Assembly (NCBI GenBank): GCA_021295935.1
Contig: JAGWBL010000009.1
Coordinates: 1 to 20,862, forward strand
From: Pseudomonadales bacterium
GTDB taxonomy: Bacteria; Pseudomonadota; Gammaproteobacteria; Pseudomonadales; Azotimanducaceae
DNA length: 20,862 bases
Direction of reading: 5' to 3'
Made by a program: the position numbers and the translations under genes. Below are positions 8,027 to 15,056 of the stretch, piece by piece (within the stretch, counting starts at the first letter, position 1; each line of letters starts with the position of its first letter). The notes under the pieces were generated by a model that was not told where the DNA came from, made no database searches, and was given only the letters and a program-made list of their open reading frames with translations.

Positions 8027-8899
8027 TTGGACTCTGACAGGGCCACTGGCTCAACTTGCCCTGATCTGGGCGACATCCAGAGTGTGGTCCTTGCGGCCTT
8101 GAAGGAAGATGTAGGAACCGGGGACATCACCGCCGCAATCATTCCCGAGGATCACCGTAGCCACGCCGTGATTATCACGCGTAACGAAGGGCGCTTCTGC
8201 GGCATTCCCTGGGGCGATGCCGCCGTCACCGCCGTGGATTCCACGGTCCGTGTCGACTGGCATGTCGAGGACGGTGACCGAGTCGTGCCCGGACAGAGAA
8301 TCGCCGGGCTTGTCGGGCTCACACGAAGCCTCGTCACTGCCGAGCGAACGTTGCTCAATTTCCTGCAGCTGCTCTCGGGCACAGCCTCCGCCGCCGCACG
8401 TGCGGCTCATGAGGTCGAGCACACTCACATGCAGGTCCTCGACACACGAAAGACCATTCCGGGACTGCGCGCCGCACAGAAATACGCGGTTGCGTGCGGC
8501 GGCGCCAGCAACCATCGGCACGGGCTCTTCGACGCCGTGCTGCTCAAGGAAAACCACCTGAGGGCGGCGGGAGGCATACGGTCCGCCGCATCTCGGGCCA
8601 AGCTCCTCCATCCCGGCAAGATGCTGGAGGTGGAGGTCGAAGATCTGGCGCAACTCCAAGAGGCGATCACCGCCAAGGTGGACAGGGTGCTTCTGGACAA
8701 CTTCGATCTGCCAGGACTCAGGGCTGCGGTCGCCCTGGCAGGAGGCCGAGTGAAGCTGGAGGCTTCAGGAGGCTGGTCGCTGCGGGATCTTCGCGAGGTC
8801 GCTGCAACCGGCGTGGACTGCATCTCGATGGGCTCGCTGACCAAGACCATCGTGCCGATGGACCTCTCCATGCGGATTCTGCCCTACGTCGAGGAGTGA
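8027..8899 (+). CDS. nadC: Nicotinate-nucleotide diphosphorylase, carboxylating (quinolinate phosphoribosyltransferase)
   Basis: NadC joins quinolinate and phosphoribosyl pyrophosphate to give nicotinate mononucleotide in de novo NAD synthesis. Conserved blocks include LKEDVGTGDITAAIIP (25-40), AERTLLNFLQLLSGTAS (105-121), DTRKTIPGLRAAQKYAV (139-155), GGASNHRHGLFD (158-169), LLKENH (172-177), EVEVEDL (201-207), LLDNFDLPGLR (222-232) and DCISMGSLTKT (264-274). TTG at 8027 is the first possible start after a stop and gives 290 residues, close to the E. coli length. GTG at 8084 would leave only about six residues before the first conserved block. Neither has a strong ribosome site. The start lies 22 bases from that of divergent ampD, so any promoter must overlap the ampD gene. 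tRNA-Thr converges on its 3' end. Confidence 0.95.
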   Translation: MDSDRATGSTCPDLGDIQSVVLAALKEDVGTGDITAAIIPEDHRSHAVIITRNEGRFCGIPWGDAAVTAVDSTVRVDWHVEDGDRVVPGQRIAGLVGLTRSLVTAERTLLNFLQLLSGTASAAARAAHEVEHTHMQVLDTRKTIPGLRAAQKYAVACGGASNHRHGLFDAVLLKENHLRAAGGIRSAASRAKLLHPGKMLEVEVEDLAQLQEAITAKVDRVLLDNFDLPGLRAAVALAGGRVKLEASGGWSLRDLREVAATGVDCISMGSLTKTIVPMDLSMRILPYVEE

Positions 8900-8905
8900 C
8901 GCGAT

Positions 8906-8982
<77 letters not shown>

Positions 8983-9067
8983 AACATTGGAGGGCGTGCA
9001 AGATTCTATCCGCCGACGATGTGAGTGCCGCCTCTTGGACATCGCCCGCGAAGTGTTCGCTTCATGC

Positions 9068-9089
9068 CATCGACCCTGCAGGGTCGATG
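9068..9089. terminator. 22-bp perfect palindrome after the pilin-like gene
   Basis: The 22 bases are fully self-complementary around CCCTGCAGGG and begin 4 bases past the stop of the - strand pilin-like gene. In RNA they would form a GC-rich hairpin of about nine pairs with a four-base loop. The position suits a terminator, but no U-run follows on the - strand, so a Rho-independent terminator is not proven. An operator or transposon scar is an alternative. Confidence 0.4.
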
Positions 9090-9093
9090 CACG

Positions 9094-9522
9094 TCAGGCG
9101 CAGGGCTTCTCGCCGGGATACCTTCGGCAAAGAGTCTCACCATCCCTCGAGGCAGTCACTTCGAAGTAGCCCTCATGTGCCCGAACCTCGTATCGCGTGC
9201 GATCCCATTCACTGGGCCTCCAGCCGAGCGTATCGATCAACGAACTCACACCGGCAGTTGGGTCATGAACTCCGCTGCTGTATCGAGCGAACTTTTCCAA
9301 GGTGCGCTGTTGGGGAGGTTCGATTGACCTCATGACGCGCAAGGTGACGGTCTCCCAAGAGGCATCGTCCGCGTGCTGGTAGCCACGATAGACCGGCCAC
9401 AACAGGGCCGCGACGACCAGGACGATCGCACCCACGAGCAGTCCTTCCTTCCATGTCACCCGTTCGAGGGAAATGCTGCATCCACCGTTCGCTGCAGAGA
9501 GTCCGACCGTCCGCTCGGACAC
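9094..9522 (-). CDS. Small membrane protein resembling a degenerate type IV pilin
   Basis: This 142-residue protein has one hydrophobic segment (about 26-43, LLVGAIVLVVAALLWPVYRG) followed by PVYRGYQ, like the PxYxxY seen after the hydrophobic helix of type IV pilins. Its C-terminus has Cys132 and Cys141 (LCRRYPGEKPC), spaced like the disulfide loop of pilins. It sits between tRNA-Thr and pilD, on the strand opposite pilD, exactly where Pseudomonas has pilA. It lacks the GFTLIE-type leader cleavage motif: the helix is preceded by VTWKEG, so PilD processing is doubtful. GTG at 9522 is the longest start; GTG at 9459 would begin just before the helix. Neither has a clear ribosome site. Pilin origin is an inference; an unrelated single-pass protein is possible. 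Confidence 0.6.
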   Translation of the reverse strand: MSERTVGLSAANGGCSISLERVTWKEGLLVGAIVLVVAALLWPVYRGYQHADDASWETVTLRVMRSIEPPQQRTLEKFARYSSGVHDPTAGVSSLIDTLGWRPSEWDRTRYEVRAHEGYFEVTASRDGETLCRRYPGEKPCA

Positions 9523-9643
9523 GCGACTATCTTATCGCTCTATGTTGGCGTCCACTTGCTCGCCCATGCACAGGTTCAATTGCCGCAAGACTCTTCGCGC
9601 TACTGCAGCCGCCCGCTCGCGGAACGGCCTCCGAGACTCGATC

Positions 9644-9650
9644 GAGGTGA
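9644..9650 (+). promoter_or_regulatory. Ribosome binding site of pilD
   Basis: GAGGTGA is a strong seven-base match to the 16S anti-Shine-Dalgarno sequence. It lies 3 bases before the ATG at 9654 and 6 before the adjacent in-frame ATG at 9657, so either could be used and the product differs by one Met. Confidence 0.65.
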
Positions 9651-9653
9651 ATC

Positions 9654-10526
9654 ATGATGGTTGAGCTCCACTTCGGACTCTTGGTGATTGCGACGCTCTT
9701 CGTGTCCTTGCTTGCGGGAAGTCTCCTGAACGTGGTCATCCATCGACTTCCCGTGATGATCGGTCGAGCGGAAGAGAGCGGAAACTCGCTCGGCGACGTC
9801 GAGAGATTCGACCTTTGGGCGCCGCGATCACGCTGTCCCAACTGCCGAGAGCAGATCCCTGTCGCTTACCTTGTGCCTGTGCTCAGCTGGATGGCGCTTC
9901 GTGGGCGATGCAGGTCCTGCGCTTGGTCCATACCAGTGCGATATCCGCTCGTGGAACTGGGCGCGGCCGTTCTCGCCTTTGCGAGCCTGGTGCAGTTCGG
10001 CTTTGCTTTGGCGAGCGTTCCAGTCGTGCTATGCCTCTGGCTCCTCCTCGCGCTCGCGATTACGGACCTCGAATCCGGACTGCTTCCGGATGGTCTGACC
10101 TACCCGTTGCTCTGGACCGGCCTGCTCTCCTCGGTACTGATTTCCGGTTCGTCCCCGTACGTTTCGCCGCAGTCCGCCATTCTTGGAGCGGTGTTCGGAT
10201 ACCTGGCGTTCCGACTGCTCTACGAAGCGTTCCGGATTCTGCTGCGGCGCGAGAGCATGGGTTTCGGGGACTTCAAGCTCGCCTCGGGAATCGGCGCCTG
10301 GGTGGGGATCGACTTGCTGCTCCCAACCATCATCATGGCTTCGTTCATGGGCCTGTGCGTGGGCCTCGTGCTGGTGGCAGTCCGCCGATACTCGCGAACG
10401 GAAGGCATGCCGTTCGCCCCCTATCTGTCGCTTGCAGCCGCCACCGCGATCCTGTTCGGAGACGGATTGAGCAACGTCTCGAGTTCGTTTCAAGCCATCA
10501 TGGCTTCGACGCTTCTGGGAGGATGA
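9654..10526 (+). CDS. pilD: Prepilin peptidase / N-methyltransferase
   Basis: PilD is an inner-membrane aspartic protease. It removes the leader of type IV prepilins and type II secretion pseudopilins and methylates the new N-terminus. The 290 residues show GSLLNVVIHRLP (22-33), the cytoplasmic four-cysteine domain (Cys61, Cys64, Cys86, Cys89), the first catalytic Asp138 in ITDLESGLLPD and the second Asp206 in MGFGDFKL, all amid several hydrophobic helices. PFAPYLS near the C-terminus is also typical. A strong GAGGTGA ribosome site precedes it. pilB and pilC, which usually lie upstream, are missing. Its stop overlaps the lhr start in ATGA, so the two are probably cotranscribed. With no pilin machinery here, its substrates must be encoded elsewhere. 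Confidence 0.96.
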   Translation: MMVELHFGLLVIATLFVSLLAGSLLNVVIHRLPVMIGRAEESGNSLGDVERFDLWAPRSRCPNCREQIPVAYLVPVLSWMALRGRCRSCAWSIPVRYPLVELGAAVLAFASLVQFGFALASVPVVLCLWLLLALAITDLESGLLPDGLTYPLLWTGLLSSVLISGSSPYVSPQSAILGAVFGYLAFRLLYEAFRILLRRESMGFGDFKLASGIGAWVGIDLLLPTIIMASFMGLCVGLVLVAVRRYSRTEGMPFAPYLSLAAATAILFGDGLSNVSSSFQAIMASTLLGG

Positions 10527-13500
10527 GCACGCTCGAGGCATTCCATCCCGATCTCCAAGAGTGGTTCCGTACAAGCATCGGCACTCCGACCGATATCCAG
10601 GATTCCGGCTGGCGAGAGATCCAGAATGGCTCCCACGTACTCATCACTGCCACTACGGGCAGCGGCAAGACGCTCGCGGCGTTTTTCGCCATTCTCGACC
10701 AGTTCGCCCGTGGCGATCTCGAAACCGGGCGGACGCGCGTCCTCTACATCTCGCCTCTCAAGGCGCTCAACAACGACATTCAGAAAAACCTGCTCGTTCC
10801 TATTCAGGCATTGGCACAAGGAGCAGAGGCAACCGCTTCGTTGTTCGGATCCCTCAGGATCGGAGTGCGAAGTGGCGACACACCTTCATCGAGACGCCAG
10901 CAGCTGCTTCGGAGTCCTCCGGAAATCTTGATCACCACGCCAGAGAGTCTCATGCTGCTGCTCACAACCGTACGCGGACGGCTTGCGCTGCAGTCAGTGG
11001 AAACGGTGATTCTGGACGAGATCCATGCGGTGATGGAAAACCGGCGGGGGGTTCAACTCATGGCATGTGTGGAACGCCTTGTAGAGATCGCCGGAGAGGT
11101 TCAGCGCATTGGTCTGTCTGCAACCATCAAGCCGATCCGCTTGGCTTGCGACTACCTCGGAGGTTGCCTTCCGGACTCAAGCCGCCGCCCGGTGCAGGCA
11201 GTCCAGGGAACACACCCCCGCAGGTACGAGCTCCGGATTCTGATGCCCGAACCTCTGCGCGGTCCGGACGTCAAGGGTGCCGAGTTCTGGCGACACCTTT
11301 CCGATGGAGTGCGTACGGTCGTCTCGCAACACTCCTCCACTCTTGTATTCACGAACTCGCGCCGCCTGGCCGAAAGGGTCACGTTGGAGCTCAACCGCAA
11401 CAACGACACGCCCGTCGCCTACTCCCATCACGGCTCCCTCTCCAAGGAGGTCCGACTTGAAGTCGAAGACCGATTCAAGAACGGAGAACTCAATGCCATC
11501 GTGGCGACGAGTTCGCTGGAACTCGGGATCGACATCGGAGACCTGGACCAGGTAGTGCTGATTGGATCGCCCCACTCCGTCACGTCGGCTCTCCAGCGCA
11601 TAGGACGCGCTGGACACCAGGTTGGGGGAGTCTCGCTCGCGGCAGTTTTCCCGACACATGCTCGAGACTTCGTTGACGCCGCCGTGCTGCTCGATGCGGT
11701 TCGAACCGGCAACATCGAACCGATGGTTCCCGTGCGAGCGCCGTTGGATCTGCTCGCGCAGTTGCTGGTCTCCATGGCGATTTCCGAGACCTGGCAGTGC
11801 CAGCGTGCGTTCCGGTGCCTCAAACGCAGCTGGCCCTACGCTGAACTGACGCGTGAGCAGTTCGAGCTCGTGCTGGAGATGTTGTCCGGACGGTACGAGG
11901 ACGTTCGCATTCGCAGTCTTCGAGCTCGGCTCGCCTACGATCGGTCCGCCCAGACATTTGCTGCGCGGAAGGGAACGGCATTCGTCCTGTACTCGTCGAG
12001 TGGAACGATCCCCGATCGCGGTTACTTCCAGCTCAAGCACGCAGGCGCCGGCACCAAGCTCGGAGAGCTCGACGAAGAGTTTGTGTGGGAAGCTCGGGTC
12101 GGCAACGCATTCACGTTCGGGACTCAAGCGTGGCGCATAGAACGCATCACCGACAGTGACGTGGAAGTGTTGCCCGCGCCGAGCCGAGCTCTGGCCCCGC
12201 CGTTTTGGCGAGCTGAAGCTCAACTGTCGAGCTTCCACCTGGGACAGTTGACCGGCGAGTTTCTCCAGACTGCAGACAGGCTGATCGCACAGGATTCCGG
12301 GAGATTGGGCCATTGGCTGGCCGAACGCGGGTTCGATGAAGTCGCAGCCTTGGAAACTATCGACTTCCTGAGAAGGCAGCGGGATGCAACCTCCGCCCCG
12401 CTCCCCGGTCCTCGACACATAGTGCAGGAACACATTCTCTCCGGGCCCGGCGGCGTCAGCACAAGCGAGATGGCGGAGCAGCTTGTTCTTCACACGACTT
12501 GGGGAGGCAAGGTCAACCGGCCGATTGCGCTTGCGCTGCGATCGGCGTGGAAGCGACGGTTTGGATGGGATGCCGAGATCTTCTCCGACAACCGCTGCAT
12601 CGCCACCCAGTTGCAAGACGGGATCCGTCCGGCTGAAGTGCTGGCGCTTCTGAGCCTTCTGGATTTGGAATCCGACTTGCGGGCGAGCCTCGAGCAGAGC
12701 GAGTTCTTCGGCGCTCGGTTTCGTGAATCTGCCGGCCGCGCATTGCTGCTCTCGAAGAGGGGTTTCAAGAGACGAACCCCTCTCTGGCTGAATCGACTCA
12801 ACGCACGTCGACTCATTTCGGCAACAGCGAACCGGTCGAACTTCCCCGTGACCCTTGAGGCGTGGAGATCCTGCCTCTCGGATGAATTCGATCTCGACAG
12901 CGCACGGTCGGTTCTGGCAAAGCTCGCGTCCGGAGAGATTTCCGTGACCGAATGCTGCACGACCACGCCGAGCCCGTTCGCGGCAGATCTGCGATTCGCG
13001 CAGGTCTCGGAGCAGATGTATGCCACTGATGCGTTGCAGCACGGCTCCGATTCGACCCTCGAGTCCGACCTGATTCGTGAAGCGGTGCGATCGTCGGACG
13101 TGCTGCCCACGATCCAGCATGAGACCGTGCAATTGCTCGAGTCACGGATTCAACGACGTGAACCCGGATACGCACCCAGCGACTTGTCCGAACTCGAGGA
13201 ATGGGTGAAGGAGCGAGTTTGGATCCCGGTGGAGGAGTGGTTCGCTGACGTGCCGGTTCCGGATCGCGTAACGCGGTTGCGGATCGGTGGCCGATCGTGG
13301 TTGGTGCACAAGGAGACCGCAGACAACCGACCAAACAATCGCGCTTGCGTCGAGTCCGCTCTTCAGTTCTATGGACCGGCGTCGGCCACCCGCTTGGAGC
13401 AACTGTTTCCAGTTGCGAAGGCGGCTCTCAACGAAATTCTCCACGACTTGTGCACTCAGGGAAGGCTTGTAGCAGGACTGAGAGTAGAGGACTCGGAGCG

Positions 13501-14761
13501 ATCCCACTTCTGCGACACCGAGAATCTCGAAACGGCACTCCGGATCCAGCGGGCCAGTCGTCGGCCCAGCGTGGAGCCGATCGCCCTTGAGAGGCTCGCG
13601 GGGTTCCTTGCCAACCGCCACGAGCTGGGAGCAGAGAACGCCGCGCCAAGCCTGTCTCGTCATGTGCGGCGATTGCGCGGATACGTTGCCCCCGTCGAGT
13701 TCTTCTGCGATCTGGCGTGGCGAACTCGGGGCGTGCTCCTTCGCCTCTCAGAAATCGACACTCACTTCTCGACGTTTGACGTGACCTGGCGAGGCCAAGG
13801 TCTGCAACGGTTGGCGCTCTACTTGGAAGACGACCCCATCCTCACCGGAGTTTCCGTTGCACCTTCAGAGCTGCAACAGGCCTTTCCAGATCCAGAGGCT
13901 CGGTACACCTACAGGCAGATTGCGCAGCGCACCCATCTCAGTCGATCGCAATTGAACGCGGCCTTCTGGGATTCGATCTGGAACGGAACTGTTTCGGCAG
14001 AAGGGCTCGCTCCTCTCGACAGAGCCAGCCAACGCCGATACGCTCTTGGCGAAGCGAGTCCAACAGCGCTGTCCGTTCGCCAGATCCGCCTGACAGCCCG
14101 CCGTCGAGAATCAGGATGGCCTGGTCTCTGGCGACTGAACAGATCCGGTGACATGGAACAGGATCCCCTCTCCGAGCTGGAGGTGTTGAAGGAACGAGCG
14201 CGGGTCTTGCTGGATCGCTACGGTATCGCCACTCGCGAAGTCTCCAATCGAGAAGGAGGAATCTTCTCTTGGAAGTCGCTGTTCCCGGCCCTTCGACTGA
14301 TGGAGCTGAGCGGGGAAATTGTGTCTGGTCTGTTCGTGACCGGCCTGGCGGGACCGCAGTTCATGAATCCCTGGGAAGTGCGGGACCTTCACAAGCCACA
14401 GAAGGGGCGTGCGATCTGGATCTCGACCTGGGATCCCGTCGCGCCCACGGGATTGGGCATGTCCCGTGCTGCGTTGCCAACCAGACGAGTCGGTTCGTAC
14501 GGCTACTTGGTGAACGGAGAGATACAGGGCTCATGTACCTCTGGAGGACGACATGTGCGATGGTTGAGGGACTTCGACACGAGCGAGCAAGAGCGGCTAT
14601 GGGGAGCGTTTCTTGGTGACGTTGTCGCAGGAAATTCCTTGCGGATAGAGACCATAAACGAAGTGCCCGCCTCTCGGAGCGAACACCTCGCCTGTCTTAA
14701 GTCGACCATCGACGGGTACCTTGACCCAAAGGGCTATGTCGTTCACTCTATCCCGTCATGA
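10523..14761 (+). CDS. lhr: Lhr-family ATP-dependent helicase, full-length type
   Basis: Lhr is a large superfamily 2 3'-to-5' nucleic-acid helicase linked to DNA repair. The 1412 residues include Walker A ATTGSGKT (43-50), YISPLKAL (75-82), TTPESL (138-143), DEIH (165-168), SAT (199-201), SHHGSLSKEVR (301-311), ATSSLELGID (328-337) and QRIGRAGHQVGG (358-369). The Lhr-specific region follows, with GTIPDRGYFQLK and GELDEEFVWEARV. Similarity continues along the long C-terminal part of E. coli Lhr (for example TTTPSPFAADL and LLDRYGIATREV), so this is the long form, not Lhr-Core alone. The ATG at 10523 starts the conserved LEAFHPDLQEWF segment. It overlaps the pilD stop, with GGGAGG directly before it. 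The frame is open upstream to 9815 but those residues do not belong to the family. It occupies the place of coaE and zapD. Confidence 0.95.
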   Translation: MSTLEAFHPDLQEWFRTSIGTPTDIQDSGWREIQNGSHVLITATTGSGKTLAAFFAILDQFARGDLETGRTRVLYISPLKALNNDIQKNLLVPIQALAQGAEATASLFGSLRIGVRSGDTPSSRRQQLLRSPPEILITTPESLMLLLTTVRGRLALQSVETVILDEIHAVMENRRGVQLMACVERLVEIAGEVQRIGLSATIKPIRLACDYLGGCLPDSSRRPVQAVQGTHPRRYELRILMPEPLRGPDVKGAEFWRHLSDGVRTVVSQHSSTLVFTNSRRLAERVTLELNRNNDTPVAYSHHGSLSKEVRLEVEDRFKNGELNAIVATSSLELGIDIGDLDQVVLIGSPHSVTSALQRIGRAGHQVGGVSLAAVFPTHARDFVDAAVLLDAVRTGNIEPMVPVRAPLDLLAQLLVSMAISETWQCQRAFRCLKRSWPYAELTREQFELVLEMLSGRYEDVRIRSLRARLAYDRSAQTFAARKGTAFVLYSSSGTIPDRGYFQLKHAGAGTKLGELDEEFVWEARVGNAFTFGTQAWRIERITDSDVEVLPAPSRALAPPFWRAEAQLSSFHLGQLTGEFLQTADRLIAQDSGRLGHWLAERGFDEVAALETIDFLRRQRDATSAPLPGPRHIVQEHILSGPGGVSTSEMAEQLVLHTTWGGKVNRPIALALRSAWKRRFGWDAEIFSDNRCIATQLQDGIRPAEVLALLSLLDLESDLRASLEQSEFFGARFRESAGRALLLSKRGFKRRTPLWLNRLNARRLISATANRSNFPVTLEAWRSCLSDEFDLDSARSVLAKLASGEISVTECCTTTPSPFAADLRFAQVSEQMYATDALQHGSDSTLESDLIREAVRSSDVLPTIQHETVQLLESRIQRREPGYAPSDLSELEEWVKERVWIPVEEWFADVPVPDRVTRLRIGGRSWLVHKETADNRPNNRACVESALQFYGPASATRLEQLFPVAKAALNEILHDLCTQGRLVAGLRVEDSERSHFCDTENLETALRIQRASRRPSVEPIALERLAGFLANRHELGAENAAPSLSRHVRRLRGYVAPVEFFCDLAWRTRGVLLRLSEIDTHFSTFDVTWRGQGLQRLALYLEDDPILTGVSVAPSELQQAFPDPEARYTYRQIAQRTHLSRSQLNAAFWDSIWNGTVSAEGLAPLDRASQRRYALGEASPTALSVRQIRLTARRRESGWPGLWRLNRSGDMEQDPLSELEVLKERARVLLDRYGIATREVSNREGGIFSWKSLFPALRLMELSGEIVSGLFVTGLAGPQFMNPWEVRDLHKPQKGRAIWISTWDPVAPTGLGMSRAALPTRRVGSYGYLVNGEIQGSCTSGGRHVRWLRDFDTSEQERLWGAFLGDVVAGNSLRIETINEVPASRSEHLACLKSTIDGYLDPKGYVVHSIPS

Positions 14762-14817
14762 GAGATTGCATCGCTGACGGTACGATTAGGCCTGAGAGTT
14801 CAACCGGACGGGGAAGG

Positions 14818-15012
14818 ATGGCGAACGAGCCGAGAACCGAGAAGCTCGCACCGTGCCCGCACTGCGACATGCCTGTGCACTGGAGCAAGCGGAACCCATA
14901 CCGCCCGTTCTGCTCGAACCGATGCCGGCTGATAGATCTTGGCGCTTGGCTTGACGGCGACCGCTACATACCCGGGGAACCGGCCCAACCGACAGATCCC
15001 GACGAGACCTGA
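14818..15012 (+). CDS. yacG: DNA gyrase inhibitor YacG, zinc protein
   Basis: YacG is a small zinc protein that in E. coli binds GyrB and inhibits gyrase. The 64-residue product (E. coli 65) carries the four zinc cysteines Cys13, Cys16, Cys32 and Cys36 in CPHCDMPVHW and NPYRPFCSNRCRLIDLG, then a YIPGEP tail. The ATG at 14818, preceded by GGGGAAGG, gives the usual length. An in-frame ATG at 14758 overlaps the lhr stop in ATGA and would add 20 residues with poor coding character; translational coupling to lhr keeps that start possible. It converges on secA with a 44-base gap. Confidence 0.93.
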   Translation: MANEPRTEKLAPCPHCDMPVHWSKRNPYRPFCSNRCRLIDLGAWLDGDRYIPGEPAQPTDPDET

Positions 15013-15056
15013 GGCAAGTCCCGAATCCGCTCCGCCTCGAAGCCAGACCTGCTGAC

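Noticed and set aside
8005..8142. N-terminal extension of AmpD into nadC
   Set aside because: The AmpD family starts close to the Met at 8004, and the extension is antisense to the nadC N-terminus.
9815..10522. The lhr reading frame is open about 700 bases upstream of its ATG, through pilD
   Set aside because: These residues do not resemble any Lhr and are the out-of-frame reading of pilD, whose own product is well conserved. The ATG at 10523 begins the family's N-terminal block.
11177..13132. 651-codon open frame antisense to lhr
   Set aside because: It is opposite a strongly conserved helicase, has no domain I recognise, and long antisense frames are common in GC-rich genes.
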